From the NCBI GenBank assembly GCA_022453515.1, contig JAJNNY010000067.1, positions 62,001 through 126,000 of the forward strand: a stretch of 64,000 nt of DNA, read 5' to 3'. The first letter of the stretch is position 1. Each line of letters opens with the position of its first letter. This document shows, in pieces, positions 11,340 to 23,948 of this stretch. The translations under genes were made by a program, and so were the position numbers. Origin of the DNA: Astrocystis sublimbata (taxonomy: Eukaryota; Ascomycota; Sordariomycetes; Xylariales; Xylariaceae). Under the pieces are notes generated by a model. It was not told where the DNA came from. It ran no database searches and saw only the letters and a list, made by a program, of their open reading frames with translations.

Positions 11340-14300
11340 ATGAGCGATGTTGATGTCGCCCCCGCAAGGCGTCCAGCCCAGCCTGACTCTGGTGCGGATG
11401 GCATCCCGTCCTCCCTCACGGACCCAACACGCCATCCCCGGACAAAGGCATCGCTGCGGGATGTCGTCATGAAACGCGACCGGAGCAGAGATAGCCGTGA
11501 TGGCTCGCGTGGTCGAGGAAGGCCTGACCCAACTCACCGAGGCTCTGAATCTCACCCACACAGCCGCCCAAGGTCTTCCTCACCTGGTTCCCGCTTCTCT
11601 CAAGGCTATCGCAGCAGTGGCAGGGAGAAAAAGTACCACAGGTCCGAAGCGTACCGTGACAATGGTGACCATCGGAGAGACGATCGGCGTCATGGCAGAT
11701 CCTCCGACCGCCGTGACCCTTATCCCTATGACACGCGCCGAGGGAAAACCTCGTCTGCTCGTTATCCCGACCCCAATCCAAGCAAGCGACGTGATGGCTC
11801 CTCATCACCCGCAAACTCAAGGCCCCCTTTTTCGGCACGTACGCGAGATCGTTCATTTTCTCCGGCCTCCAGGAAGCGGATCAGGAGCCGCAGTCCACTT
11901 CCCTCTTCTCGTTCCAAGCGATCCAAGCGTGATCGCGATCGCGATCGCGACAGCCATCGTCGCACAGAACGAGATGAACAGTTCGAGCATGGCCACTCCA
12001 AGGAACGTGGCTATTCGAAAACCGACCGCGCACAGTCACCTGCTTACCAACGCTCCGTTTCGCCACACTACAAGTCCTCCCACCGCCGATATACCGAACG
12101 AGCTGATCATCCGAAAGATCATCGACCCCGTCGCCGGAGTCGATCACAACCTCGAGAGGTTGATCTAGATGACCGACCCACCAAGCCGCCTCGCCCACAT
12201 GATGGAGTCAGAAACCGAGATTCCAGTCACTCCCCACCACCGATGTCCCGACGCTCGTCCGCCTCTCGCACCCACTCTCCTCGGTCTGTCGCGGGGCCAC
12301 TAGCAAGAGATCCCGAGGCTACAGATGTATACTCTCAGAGAGCCTCTCCCTCGGCAGAGCAAACGAAGCCTGGCCACCCCCCTTACTCGCCAAAAGACGA
12401 TCACAGTTCTCGCTGGTCTCGAATGAAGCCCAAATATCAAGATGAGCCTAGACCGCCTAAACGCGGGCCACTTGCTTCTGGGGCCAACAGTATCGAGGTG
12501 GGCACATCTTGGCGAACCGACCGGCGTCCTAGTTTCGAAGAATCAGGACCATCAGATACTCGTGCAAACCATCCACGTGACTTGGAAGCTTCCTCACACA
12601 GCAACCCAAAGTCCCCCCTCTCTCACCCTGAAGTTTCACCACAGCCTCATCCAAGGGTTCGATCAAGGGACTATCACCACCATTCTCACAGGTATGTAGA
12701 TAAGTTCGTCTCGATTTGAGGTGCCAGCTAACCCATAACAGCCAACACCCACCACGAGATCGAAGTTTCCCCAGGCCAACTAGTGCAACAGGGGGCCAAA
12801 GGTCCAGTCAATCGCCTCCACGCTCTCCAGCAGACCGTCTCTCACAGACCAACTTTCGGGGCCGAGGGTTTTCTCGAGGCGGTTTCCGAGGTGGATTGAC
12901 GTCCGCCCGTGGTGGCCATAATGATCACGGCTCGTCGAGACATGGCCAGCGGCCGACAGCAGCTCGTCCCATGAGAGATGCAGTGAGCCCCTCGGATCAC
13001 ACCATGCCTGTCCGCTATGACACGCCAAACCTCAGAGATGAAGATGAGGCAGCGGATACTACATCACGTCCACCTCGAGGCCAGAATGGGGACCATTCTA
13101 AGGAAGAAAGAGCTACCGAAAGAGCTACTGACGACCAAGCTTCTGCTCCCAGGCCGCCTTCCGCAGCACCCACTGGCCCCGCAGGCTCCAAATTCAGCTT
13201 TGCGTTCAAGACCTCTAACAAGAACCCAGTCACTGCTCCGAAACCAGAAATTTCCCAGAAATTCAGTGCTGCGCCTAAAAGAGAGTCGCATCCTATCATC
13301 GATGATCGAGATCGGGACTTGCCAAAGGATACACCCAGGGAGCCTGCATCTGCGCGAGCCCGAGCAGACTATCACCATAACAGACATGCGCCACCGCCAC
13401 CTCCCCAACAACCAAGAACCCGCAAAGTTATGAAAACGCGGAGGAAACTGAAGCCCAAACCTCCATTGGAACCTGAGCTTGCCAAATCTACTTCTGTGTA
13501 TTTCAGGAAGCCGGGCAACGAATCGGTTATTGGGTCAGGCACATATGGCAAAGTTTTCAAGGGGAGACACGCCTATACCCAAAAGCTTGTTGCTCTGAAG
13601 AGAATCCGGATGGAAGGCGAAAGGGATGGCTTCCCTGTGACTGCCATGCGAGAGATCAAGCTTCTCCAGTCCTTCAAACATGCCAACATCGTGGACTTGC
13701 ACGAAGTGATGATCGAAAAGAACGAATGCTACATGGTCTTCGAATACCTTTCGCATGATCTCACGGGTTTACTCAATCATCCAACTTACAAGATTGACGC
13801 GGCGCAGAAGAAACATCTAGCCCTACAAATGTTTGAAGGGCTGGACTATCTACACAAACGCGGCGTTCTACACCGTGACATCAAAGCGGCCAACATTCTT
13901 GTCAGTAACGATGGTATTCTCAAGTTGGCTGACTTTGGTTTGGCTCGTTTCTACGCAAAGCGACACCAGCTGGATTACACCAACCGTGTTATCACTATAT
14001 GGTACAGATCTCCCGAACTACTTCTCGGGGAGACACAGTACGGTGCAGCGGTCGATATATGGAGTGCTGCTTGTGTTCTGGTGGAGATATTCACTCGCCA
14101 TGCGATATTTCCCGGAGACGGCGGCGAGATCAGTCAGCTTGAAAAGATCTACAATATACTAGGTACACCCAACAGGAGAGATTGGCCCGGTCTTGCGGAC
14201 ACTCCTTGGTTTGAGCTTCTGCGGCCTGGGTACCGGAAGCCAAATGTCTTTGCAGAAAAGTACAAGGAGCGAGTCCCTGCTGACGCCTTCGACCTCTTGG

Positions 14301-14694
14301 CCGAAATGTTTCACTACGATCCTGTCAAACGACCCTCGGCTGCTGACGTACTTGAGCATCCCTACTTCACTGTAGAGCAACCCCCTCCGAGACAAGCTGT
14401 CGAGTATGTAACTCCCAACCCCTTAAGCATGAGTAGATATATTAATTTCTTCTTAGGCTCAAGGACATTAAAGGAGACTGGCACGAATTCGAGTCAAAAG
14501 CTCTCCGTCGGGAAAAGGAAAAACAAGACAAACAAGCCAGGGAAGCACGTCGTGCGGCTGAGAACGGTAAAGATAAGAAGCGGCCTCCGTCCGCGCCTAC
14601 TACTCAGCCAGATTCTAAACGGCAACATCTGGAAGGCAAGCAGACAGCTGCTGCCGTCAACCAGGATTCTGCCTCGACAGCCCTGCTTGCTTAG
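11340..14694 (+). CDS. CTK1: CTD kinase catalytic subunit, Ctk1/Lsk1/CDK12 type
   Basis: Three exons (11340-12691, 12742-14403, 14457-14694) give 1083 residues. Introns are 50 and 53 nt, both with GTATGT donors. The start is the first in-frame ATG. Residues about 1-700 are disordered and rich in Arg-Ser, Arg-Asp and Pro, with an RDRDRDRD run and an RGG-like patch near 490-510. The kinase domain spans about 703-993: G-loop GSGTYGKV, VALK lysine (737), PVTAMRE cyclin-binding helix (749-755), HRDIK (Asp 830), DFG (848-850) and DYTNRV activation loop (Thr 864). The LLQSF and IFEY-like segments and the loop fit Ctk1/CDK12 better than Bur1/CDK9. The family phosphorylates Ser2 of the RNA polymerase II CTD together with a cyclin K/Ctk2 partner. 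After the second intron the DWHEFESKALRRE tail resembles fungal Ctk1 proteins. An alternative last splice is described in the findings. Confidence 0.92.
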
Positions 14695-15986
14695 GTGGGA
14701 CATCAGCTAAGAGGGCTAGGGTGAGGTACACGAAATGAAGGAACCACTTGATTGACCTTTATAACTTTGCACATCAATACGATCGACCAAAATCAGGTGT
14801 TATCAAGCATGTCAACTGGGGGAATTAGCATGCACATATATGGATACGATGGGTTGGGACAAGTACACAAAATCATCAATTACTGGAAATACCCGTAGCA
14901 TTAAGTGTGTAAAAATGAAGCTAGTATTCCTGCACACATTAGCTTAAATATGTATAAAAGAGATATTACCGTTGTGTTTAATGACTCTCGAGTGTGCGAT
15001 ATACACGGAGCATGTGAAATCGATATATAATAGCTCATGCTCATCACTGCTTGTTGGTTTATGTTGTGGTGTAGACGGGACGTGCGCTGGAGTCGGAGAT
15101 ATCATGTGAGTTGTGCTACCATATGTTTAGGTACCTATACAGATAGATGAGGTTGGCTAGACTACTGAGTGTCCTGCTGATGTGGGAAATTAGGTAGTGA
15201 GTATTTTAGCTTGAGTAGTGAATTCACAGGCTTCCTTTTTACTTTCTTTATTTCTTGTGTATATTTCGCGTGCAGGTTGAGAGATCTCCCATCATGGTCC
15301 CTTAATAGCAGAAAATCGCAGGGCAACTTCCTGTTGTTTTAGTTCCATAATAATTGCCCACGCAACACGTAATGCAAAAACATATGATAAATCAAGGTTT
15401 ATAATATGAGAAATTGCTAAAATAACGAGATATTATATTATTCGTGATACATAGGTATGTTTCTAATCAGATGTGTTAAGTAGTTTGTTGATTTCCTAGT
15501 TTGCGCAACTTCTCCCGGGTAGTATGTCCCATATTACACCCCCAGACAACCTTCAACTCATCCAAGGGACCCAACGACACTAGCCCATGTGGCGCGACCA
15601 ACTCCCACAATCCACCTGGATTAACTATTCATGAGTACTTCAACTTATCCCATCGCCTACTGTGTAAAAACCAACTAGCACGGGCTTAGCTTGAATAGTA
15701 CCAGCAATGTCACACAGCAACGTCCACATGGCATTTTCCAGCTTTATGATGATCGCTTTGCTGCTTTTCACATCTAGCTCTAAGTAGGAGACTTTATGTA
15801 ATCATATATTTCCAACTTTCAAGACAGCTAAAACCTCCGATCCTTCCCCAACCTTAGACGACCCCCCCGGCCCCCCAGCCCTATCAAAAGCAGCCTTGGT
15901 TTAACCTCAGACCTGCATATACAAACCTAGAGGCATCAACCTTATATGCCAAACTACCCTACAGGCCATTAACAAACAGTGTCCAA

Positions 15987-16086
15987 GGCCGGACTGGTTG
16001 GCCTAGCGGAGCAGTATCATTACCTAGCGTAAAACATACTTAAACAGCCTCGTTGGGTTCCGAGGGTTCGATTCCTTCGACGGCCA
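15987..16086 (+). tRNA. Degenerate tRNA-like element or tRNA pseudogene
   Basis: GGTTCGATTCC at 16065-16075 matches the Pol III B box exactly and sits in a 5-bp T-stem (GAGGG with CCTTC). GGCCG at 15987-15991 pairs with CGGCC at 16081-16085 as the outer part of an acceptor stem, but the next two positions do not pair. TGGCCTAGCGG near 15999-16009 is close to an A box. AGTAT (16013-16017) and ATACT (16036-16040) could form an anticodon stem around an 18-nt loop that might include an intron. T-runs follow at about 16090 and 16100. The D arm and anticodon cannot be assigned cleanly. It is more likely a pseudogene or tRNA-derived element than a working tRNA. Confidence 0.35.
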
Positions 16087-16612
16087 AATTCTTTTGCCCT
16101 TTTTACGCATTTTCGAATCGCGAACATATACATCCACACAAGTACCTGCACATCTTATTATATCTATCGTTTTTATCGTGGGTTTGTTACTAGTAAACAA
16201 GCAAGCGAGCAGGAATGTAACGGCCTCAAAAGCCATCAAAATCCTTCCTCCCTCTCCCGTTTCCTTCGTCCCTCATCACAGGAAGATAATGATAACCTCG
16301 TCTCGTACTAAATCATCCAAGTAACAACCGTCGGTATCATGTAGCAAGCAAGCCTCATGCATATGGAAAAAACCCATTATTACTATCCAATAGGATAACC
16401 GACCATTTCTTATTTCGCAATGTTCTAGACCCGAATATCAAGCATCATCCAAGAGGAATAATATACAGTAGGCAAATAACAGACCAAAGTCCTACTTACC
16501 CTTAAACCCCACTAACGCCGCTGAAACCCATCCTCGGCCCATAATCAGCCCATTCCGTATTCTCCCTATCCCCGAGGACCCTCTCTAGATATGCATGCAC
16601 GGCATTGCTGGC

Positions 16613-16631
16613 AGACAGACAGACAGACAGA
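16613..16631. repeat. AGAC microsatellite
   Basis: About 4.75 copies of AGAC in a row, followed by a short TGTA run. Simple sequence repeat in non-coding DNA. Confidence 0.85.
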
Positions 16632-17060
16632 TGTATGTATGGTAGGTGGTATCCCGAGGCTATTGATGAGCTATAAAACCGCGCAGCGCAATGCTTACCT
16701 TACACCATACGACTCCAGCATCTTTCGTACGGGTGAGTAATCATGCGGTGTAGACGTGGCGAAAAAGAACGAAAATAAATCGTATGGTCAAAGTCTCTTT
16801 TCTATTTATATTATAGGAATAAAAAGGTAGGCAACCCGCGCACCCGGCCATAAATACTCAAAATGCCTTGGCCGCATCAACGCTATTTCACCTGACCTTA
16901 ACCAAACCAAACCAAACCACACCAAGCCCCAGATTCGAACTAAAGTCAACCCAAATCATCGAAATCTGCTACCGGCAGATATCTAACGTACTCCGTTATA
17001 TATGCGAGGCTAGCTAGCTGCACTAGCTTCCAAAAAAGAAAAAAAAAAACACCATGCCAC

Positions 17061-20000
17061 TTAGACCGAAGTCATGACGATATCCTCAGGGGCATCCAAA
17101 GGCCCTGCGCCGAAAGCCTGATTCGGGCCCTCGATCTGGCTCAGCGCGACCAGTCCGTTATCGCACACATTGAGGCCCATGCCGGGGCCCACGGCCGCGC
17201 CCTCTCCGGGCGGGAACTGCAGCCACTGGTCGAAGTCGATGTTGGGGGCTGAGACCGAGTTCCAGTCGAAGCCGTCCATGGGGCCGTCCATCGCGGCGTC
17301 GAACTCCATGGCACTGAGACCGAGCGAGCGATCCAGAGACAGCGGCGTGTCGGCGGACGACCCGCTCGAGCCGGGGGACATGATATCCGTTGACGGCGGA
17401 GAGTGCGCGTCGGCAAGGATGCCCGAGGCGCCTGGGGCCGATGACGTGCCGAGGGTGATGTTGATGTTGGCGAGGCTGTTCTTCACGGTGGTATCGGCCA
17501 TGGTGGTGGATATGGCCGTGTTCGCAGACGGCACAAAGGCCTGCACCACGTCCGCGGTTAATGTTGGGTCCGGCATCAGGACGGGCGTGTCGTTCGCCGT
17601 CGCCGAGAACACCATCGGCTCGGGCGGCGGCGTGGTGACGCTCTCGATCCCCGTCGTCAGGCCGTAGCTCCCGGAGGCGGCATACTGCGACACCATGGCT
17701 GCTTTCAATCCGTCGACGTTCGCGGGTGCGCTGTTGTTGTTGCCGCTGTTGTCGAAGGCTGGGGAATGCTGGCTGTGGTCGACTTGTGCCCCCTTGCGCA
17801 TTGCGGCGTTTACAAAGGCCACGGCGTAATCGGCCGCAGCGTATGTGTCGCGCAGACGCTCCATGGCCCGCATGCATTGCTGGAAGCCCTTGTTCGCTGC
17901 GGCTTGGACGGCCTGCGAGGGGTTCTTCATCTCGATCATGTGGATGATCATGGCGGGCAACACGACGGTGACACCTGTCGTGGGCAGAAATCTGTCTAAG
18001 CGCAAGGCGCTCAGCTCTGTCACCATCCGCGTGATCTGCACGGCCGCATTGCAGACACGCATTCGCGACATGTGTTGCTGGACTTGACTCGGCGTCTGCT
18101 GGACATTCCGAGGCGATGACGGCAGGAACAGCGGGCGATGCAGCGCTGAGACTGTTGTGAAGTAGACCATGTGCAGGAGGTTGCGCTGGACTGCGATGAC
18201 ACCGCGCCCGCCTTGGACGTCAAGCGGAGACAGCGGCCGATACTTGCAAGTGTCTGGCAGTGTCTCGGCCCACGTCGTGAGGCTGTGATCGCACTTGGCG
18301 ATGGTTTCCATGTTATCGAGCTGCTTGTTAGGGAGCAGCATCATGGTGCTGTTGGTCATGCTCTCTTGGTGTGTTTTGGTGCATATCAACACCGAGTACT
18401 GAGCCTTCAACATCTGACTGATGCAGAGACTGAGCTTCGCTTTCGCGATGCACATGTGGGCCAGCTCCCGCTGCATCCCAACATCGCGCAGGAGTGTGCA
18501 TTCCGGCCCGACGACTTGCACGTTGTCGGGCAGTGCTTTGATGTCAAAGTCATCTTCTACTAACATAGGCACGTCGAAGTCCTCGTCTTTTATACGAGTC
18601 GGTCTACGCATACCCAAAGCTATTAAGCGGTCGCGCATGAAGCAGGACCACCATATCCGCTTCCATAGCTTTCGTCTCTGGGGCGGCATGTTGGTGTTGG
18701 CCGGGTTTCGATGCAAACCGATCGTGTGGCCGAGCGATATGGCAACGCCCATCCAATGCCATGTGTCCTTCTGGTCATCCGGCGTTTCGTACCAGTAAGT
18801 CATGAGGAGCAGTCCTTGCACGAGAAGCAGGCGATCATTCTCATAATCGAAGTCGTATAGAAGCTGTGAGTGTGAGTTTCAAGTACTGTTTAGGATATTG
18901 GGCGTACAATTCTTACCCTTGCCTTTGTGAAGAATGCCCTGCGAGCCGCTTTCCTAGACGCGTAGCCGGCTTCTTTTAAGGCCTTGTTGCTCACAAACGC
19001 CGTGGCGCAGAACATAACGGCTTGGTAGAGGAAGAGACTCGTCTGCCCTCGCGATCCATCATGTGCGTCGATAATGGACAAAAACTCGTGCAGATCTAGC
19101 AGTGGCATGTACGGGTGCACATACTCCGTATAGGCGAGGAGTAGTGCTTTCTGAAGCGAAAGGCTAGGCACCGATAAGGCGCCTTTGGTGCGAAGATAAT
19201 CTACATCTTCAGGAGCGAACTTGGATGGCAGCTGGCGAATGAACCCGTACTTCTGGGTGAAGACATCGGCTTCGTCCAACGGTCTGATGAATCGTGGTGT
19301 CTTCGAAGCCCCATTGCCGGCATCGGTCCTGACTGGATTGGGCGTTGAATTCGTATTACTTTGTCCGGTAAGCGGCTGTGGGAATATGTTGGGATACCTC
19401 GAGCCCTGATTGTTCAGTGGTAATGCGGAACCCACGCTTGGACGGTGACCTGGATTGACATGTGAGCGCTCATCCTCACTGAAGTATCTGGTTCGAACGA
19501 TCCTTGGAGGCGGCCACATATTGAACATGTGATACGCTTGTGAGTATCACCAAATCTTACACCTGGGGAAGACAAAGAGAGATGTTTGTCCCTTCATGAA
19601 GAAGATGACCAACTTACTTCGGGGATGGGTTGCATGAACATCGGCACCGGCTTGGCTGCCTACTCCTGATTTGCTGGATTCGACCTTCAAGGTAGGATTT
19701 TGCGACAACTCATTGGCATTGCGTGTGTGTTGCACAGATGCCACCGAGGCGATTGCAATTGGGTTTGGCATCGCCTTGGCTTTCAATAAGTGTGCCTCGG
19801 CATGCTGATGATGTGGGGTGCAGTTGCTGGCAAGATTGGAAGCTGATGAATTGGGGTCGAACAACCCTTTCCTGTGAAAATGACAAGGGTCTTAGTATGT
19901 CCCATGTCTAGTTTTGTAGTAATCGGGATCAGAAGATGCCAGCACACATGTGAAGACATGTGAGAGGCAAATTGTATGAACCTGAAGATGCGGAGACCAA

Positions 20001-20441
20001 GGAGTGAGATTGTTGATGCCTGACGCAACTTGTACGAGAGGCTCGTCTGATTCACGAAACTCGGCATCGACAGAGACAATAGTAAAAACCCCCAAATTAT
20101 GAGGTGGACTCATCATAGACTTACTTGCGGCGACGACTCTCTTGCACGATACATTCGACACCATCCCATCGGCAGTTACCGCAGGGGGCACCCTCGACAA
20201 CATCGCATCTGACTTTGCGAGCTCGGCACGACACACAGGCACGAGCAGCTCGTCTTTTGGTGACTTTAGCTGCTCCACTGGGTTCTGTTGTAGTGGCCGA
20301 TCGCTTTTTGGGCGACGACGACGACTTCTCGTCTGACTTTGGCGACATCGCTGACGTTGCGCTCGGTGGTGTTGTAGGTGTCGTAGCGTCCTCAGTATGT
20401 GGTTCGGGCGAACGGATGGCGTTCGTGTCCTCCACAGCCAT
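17061..20441 (-). CDS. Zn2Cys6 transcription factor, CTF1/FAR fatty-acid regulator type
   Basis: Four exons on the minus strand (20441-20125, 19871-19618, 19536-18917, 18863-17061) give 997 residues. Introns are 253, 81 and 53 nt. The start is the first ATG of the frame (MAVEDTNAIR); a longer frame begins only with TTG. The DNA-binding cluster has cysteines 69, 72, 79, 87, 90 and 97 (CX2CX6CX7CX2CX6C), reads CVSCRARKVRCD, and is followed by the basic ESRRRKK segment. The fungal_trans domain covers about residues 300-570, including YMPLLDLHEFL, TYWYETPDDQKDTWHWMG and IWWSCFMRDRLIALGMRRP. The C-terminus is long, Ser/Gly/Asp-rich and probably activating. The cluster and middle domain closely resemble cutinase transcription factor 1 and Aspergillus FarA/FarB, which activate fatty-acid catabolism and cutinase genes. 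I cannot separate the alpha/FarA from the beta/FarB branch by eye. A beta-oxidation gene lies directly upstream. Confidence 0.88.
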
Positions 20442-23400
20442 CTTTGTAACCAATTGGTGGGGAAGAAAGTCTCCCCATATATTTGACAATCTTTCAATAT
20501 GGACACTGGTCCAATTCTGGGGTCGAAGTATTGCACCAACGCCAAGTCTTCAAGAGACCAGACATTCGGATTAAGCTGAGAAATGATGAAAGTTTCGAAG
20601 ATGTCCTAACCGCGTCGAATGTGAATTGTTACCAGTTGAGGCGAATTGAACTTCCCGTGCGTCTTCCCGTGATTCTTCCTGTTGGCTTTGCCATCCATAC
20701 GGCACTTCAGACGCAGAAAGCAAAACGGCCCGTTTATAAGAGAATTTTTGGAGCTGCAGGTAGATTTGACGGCAATTCGAGATGGCTAAAATAAAGAGAT
20801 TCTCACGCGAGGGCGTGCTTTGGGGTTTGAGAAGGTAATATATTTCACGACATAGTAACGCTCCTCCAACGCGGCAAGCTCCTCTTCAGGAGTGCTCCAT
20901 ACTTACAATGCTAGTGGACTAAAGTAGTATGCGCATCCATACAGGCAGCTACACTAGCAGAGCCCCGTCCAGGGAATTGATGACCCACCGGGATACTCGT
21001 GTAGTTACTCGCTTGCCACGCCGTTTTGGAAGCCATATTCTGTAACTCGGTGAGTATCTCTTCGACGAACTAGAGTCAAGGGGTAGTAATTCGCTCCATA
21101 AAATGTCGAGATGTGTGCGGTGCATGTCGACTCTTGGCGAGCCAACCCTCGACAGGGGATCCTGTTGAGTCAGAATAGGAATACATAATAATAGGAAACA
21201 AACGCCGAAGGAAAATGTCTCCTTGGTCACATGCCCGCCTCCGTGTTATCGATGCTTATTCTTCTCGTTCGGCTTGTGACCGTGGAACGCTGACAACGAT
21301 AAGTCGAAAGTCTATATCATCCAAGGTTGCATTGACGGTGGCCCCAGCAGAGTAACAATGACGAATTCGAGGACGGACTAGGTAATTACGATGCAGCAGA
21401 TGCCATTTTTTTGCTCCATTTCGACTTTGTGCGACCTGTGTCTTTGACCATTTCCACTTAAAGTAACAAGTCTGGGGGGCATGCATCCTCACCTCCGTCT
21501 CTTTATCGTGTAGCGTGGCGGCCCCAGACTTAGTGCCGAGACCGCGAGTTTGTTGATCGTGGAGGCTCCAGGTTTGGATGGGTCCTGAACTGAAATCACC
21601 GATGTCACCGCCAAGGTCGAAACTCCAGCTGAGACTGTGGAGTGGCCAATCAGCGTGGTGAGTCTGGCCAGATAACCTCGAACCTCAAGAATCCCTTCTT
21701 TCTGTGAGAGTTGCGTGGACGACACTTGCACCAAGGAGGCGTAGCTGCTCCCGAGGGCGAGTCAGCTGCGTGGGGTGCACATCTAGCGCAAATAACTCCC
21801 CTTTACCCTTTTTCCCGAAAGCGATTTCACATGTTCGAGACTCCGATAGCTTGTCAGCAAATGGTGCCTTGCACTTGTTGGACTAGTGAGCATAGGATGT
21901 GTCGTCAGTGGGGTTCTAAATACGTATGGTGTAGGCGAGAAACTAGCGTGGGCATCTGACATGCCACCCACATTCGCTTCATGTTCCTGTGGAACATCGT
22001 GCCTTCGCGTTTATGTCAGCTCTGCAAACACCGAGGACTACTACAGTAGTATATCAATACTTACTAGTAGTACCTACCGAGCCCCCGTGCGGTTGTTGAG
22101 TTAACCCCTATCGAGACAACGTTGTTGTGCAGCGCGTGGGGATGGAGTATGTGCCAATTGCGCGCTTCGTTAGCAGATTGGAGTTGCGTACGCAAAAACT
22201 TACACGGATCCCGTCCCCCCAATATGTAGGCTTCTCACACTAGTGTAAGAAGCTATGTTGTAGGGGACAGGGTGTTGGATCTGGATGGCGAGGATGGTAC
22301 CCTGACAACTCGGGTGCGATGATCAAGGCGCGATTGAAGTTAGGCTGTGGAAGAAGATCAAACCGTGATTGCGTCAATGGGCTTGAAAACTCACACCCAC
22401 ACATGCCTCCCTTGCGTCCCTTTGTGATGGGGTGAAGCGTACGATGCAGGTCATGACTAAACACATCAGGATCGCGAGTTCCAAGTACTGTTCAGTCAGT
22501 CAGTGATCGGAAAAGATCAATGCAGGAAATCTGATTCGATATCGGTGGTGCTCCGAAGACTCCGACGGAGCATGGCCGATACGTTGCAGCAGAGGCGGCT
22601 GCGGGATGACCCTGCAAGGCATCCCGCAACCATGGCGTGACTGACTACTGTATGTTGATCCGTAGGCCCGTTGGCGATGATACTTACCGTCAACCGTGTC
22701 GCCAAACCTGTATTGGCCACACAAGTGGCTATTCCGGTACGGATTCAAGCGCGCTTGGCGAACCCTCTCTCGTGCATCCATAGTTCGTGGTAGGACTCAC
22801 ACCGTCATTGCGCAGTGTGGCTTGCGCACCCTGATGGGAAGTACTACCAGCAAATCCAGGAACGTCCAAGCAACGCTATGATCTACCATGTGTGTGGTCG
22901 CTGTCCGGCAGATCTGGGGATTTGGCTGGGGAGAACGAGGGGAACAGTTGAAAAGCGAGGGGAAGGACAGGGAAGCACACCAATCCACTTCCTTGGCGTC
23001 GTCCAACATTTCAGTGGCCTCTCGGCCTCCTTAAGCTCCTGCCCGTCGTAGTCATCCTGACCACCTGCCAAGTTTCCAGGCTCTTGGGGACGAGGCATTC
23101 GACAGTTGAAAGCTGGGGTAGACATATGCTCGAAGGAAGACCAAATCGTCATGTCATGATTGGTCTGTGTTTCCCCCAGCTGCAACAGAAAATTCTTGAA
23201 CATCGCAACCCATGCATTGATGCTAATAGATGTACTTAGACTTACCTAGTGTGCGTACGATGCGTCTCCTTGGCATCTCCCGAAGTCTATGTAAGTCTAG
23301 GTGGCATTCCCATACTAACGGTACCCAGCTCCCCAGTGTTGGGCCTACGCGAGTCTAGTAACATGTGCCGGGCCCGCAAAGGGTGCATTGCTCGATGGCT

Positions 23401-23948
23401 AGCAAGTAGTCTTGTTTGAATAATCGAATATATCTACTATCATTTGTTATGAACTACACTGCACGCCCCTATGATTCTCGCCTGCTGTCGTGCCATGATG
23501 ACAGTGGTCGAGCGAGGGACTCCAATCCACAACATAAGACGGATCAAAGTCACTGCAAGCTGGGTTGGTGTGTAAAATGCGTCGCTTGAAACCTGGGGGT
23601 AGTTTTCAACTGCATGGCAAAGTGGACTTGCTGGACTTGGCAGTTTATGGGGTAAAACTCTTTCCTTCCACCAGCCCGGCGCCAAACTAGTAAAAGTTTC
23701 GGAGGGCTAGCTGAGTTATGCTTAAATGAGGTCCAGGGCTCGCCAGAGATAAATTGTCGTCTACGCGAATCGCATTCATGAAAGAACCTCCATCACGATC
23801 CTGTAAGAACTCATTTGGTTGTTCTCAACACGACGAAAGTTGAGCGTGGAGGGCCAACCACCCTCTGCGCTCGTGTTCTTCACTTGCGAGCGTGGTAGGG
23901 ATATGTGAGTTTACATATATACCTACTTTGCGTGAACCCTTGGCGTCC
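20442..23948. other. Long upstream region of the transcription factor gene
   Basis: This 3.5 kb separates the transcription factor start from the 3' end of the hydroxyacyl-CoA dehydrogenase. No convincing ORF is present. A CCGAGG core occurs at 22031-22036, about 1.6 kb before the factor's ATG, too far to weigh heavily. The length is compatible with a complex promoter, but nothing else is identified. Confidence 0.55.

Larger units (their letters stand above)
14695..17060. other. Convergent gene-poor 2.4 kb
   Basis: The 3' ends of the CTD kinase and the transcription factor face each other here. Apart from a tRNA-like element near 16.0 kb and an AGAC microsatellite near 16.62 kb, no gene is visible. 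The sequence is AT-rich in 14.9-15.5 kb. Confidence 0.6.

Noticed and set aside
11001..11561. 186-codon minus-strand frame at the CTD kinase 5' end
   Set aside because: It overlaps the kinase leader and first exon on the other strand, with no recognisable features.
17158..17877. 239-codon frame in the second minus-strand phase over the transcription factor C-terminus
   Set aside because: It overlaps the transcription factor exon in another phase. Its Arg/His/Pro-rich composition is typical of shadow frames in GC-rich coding DNA.
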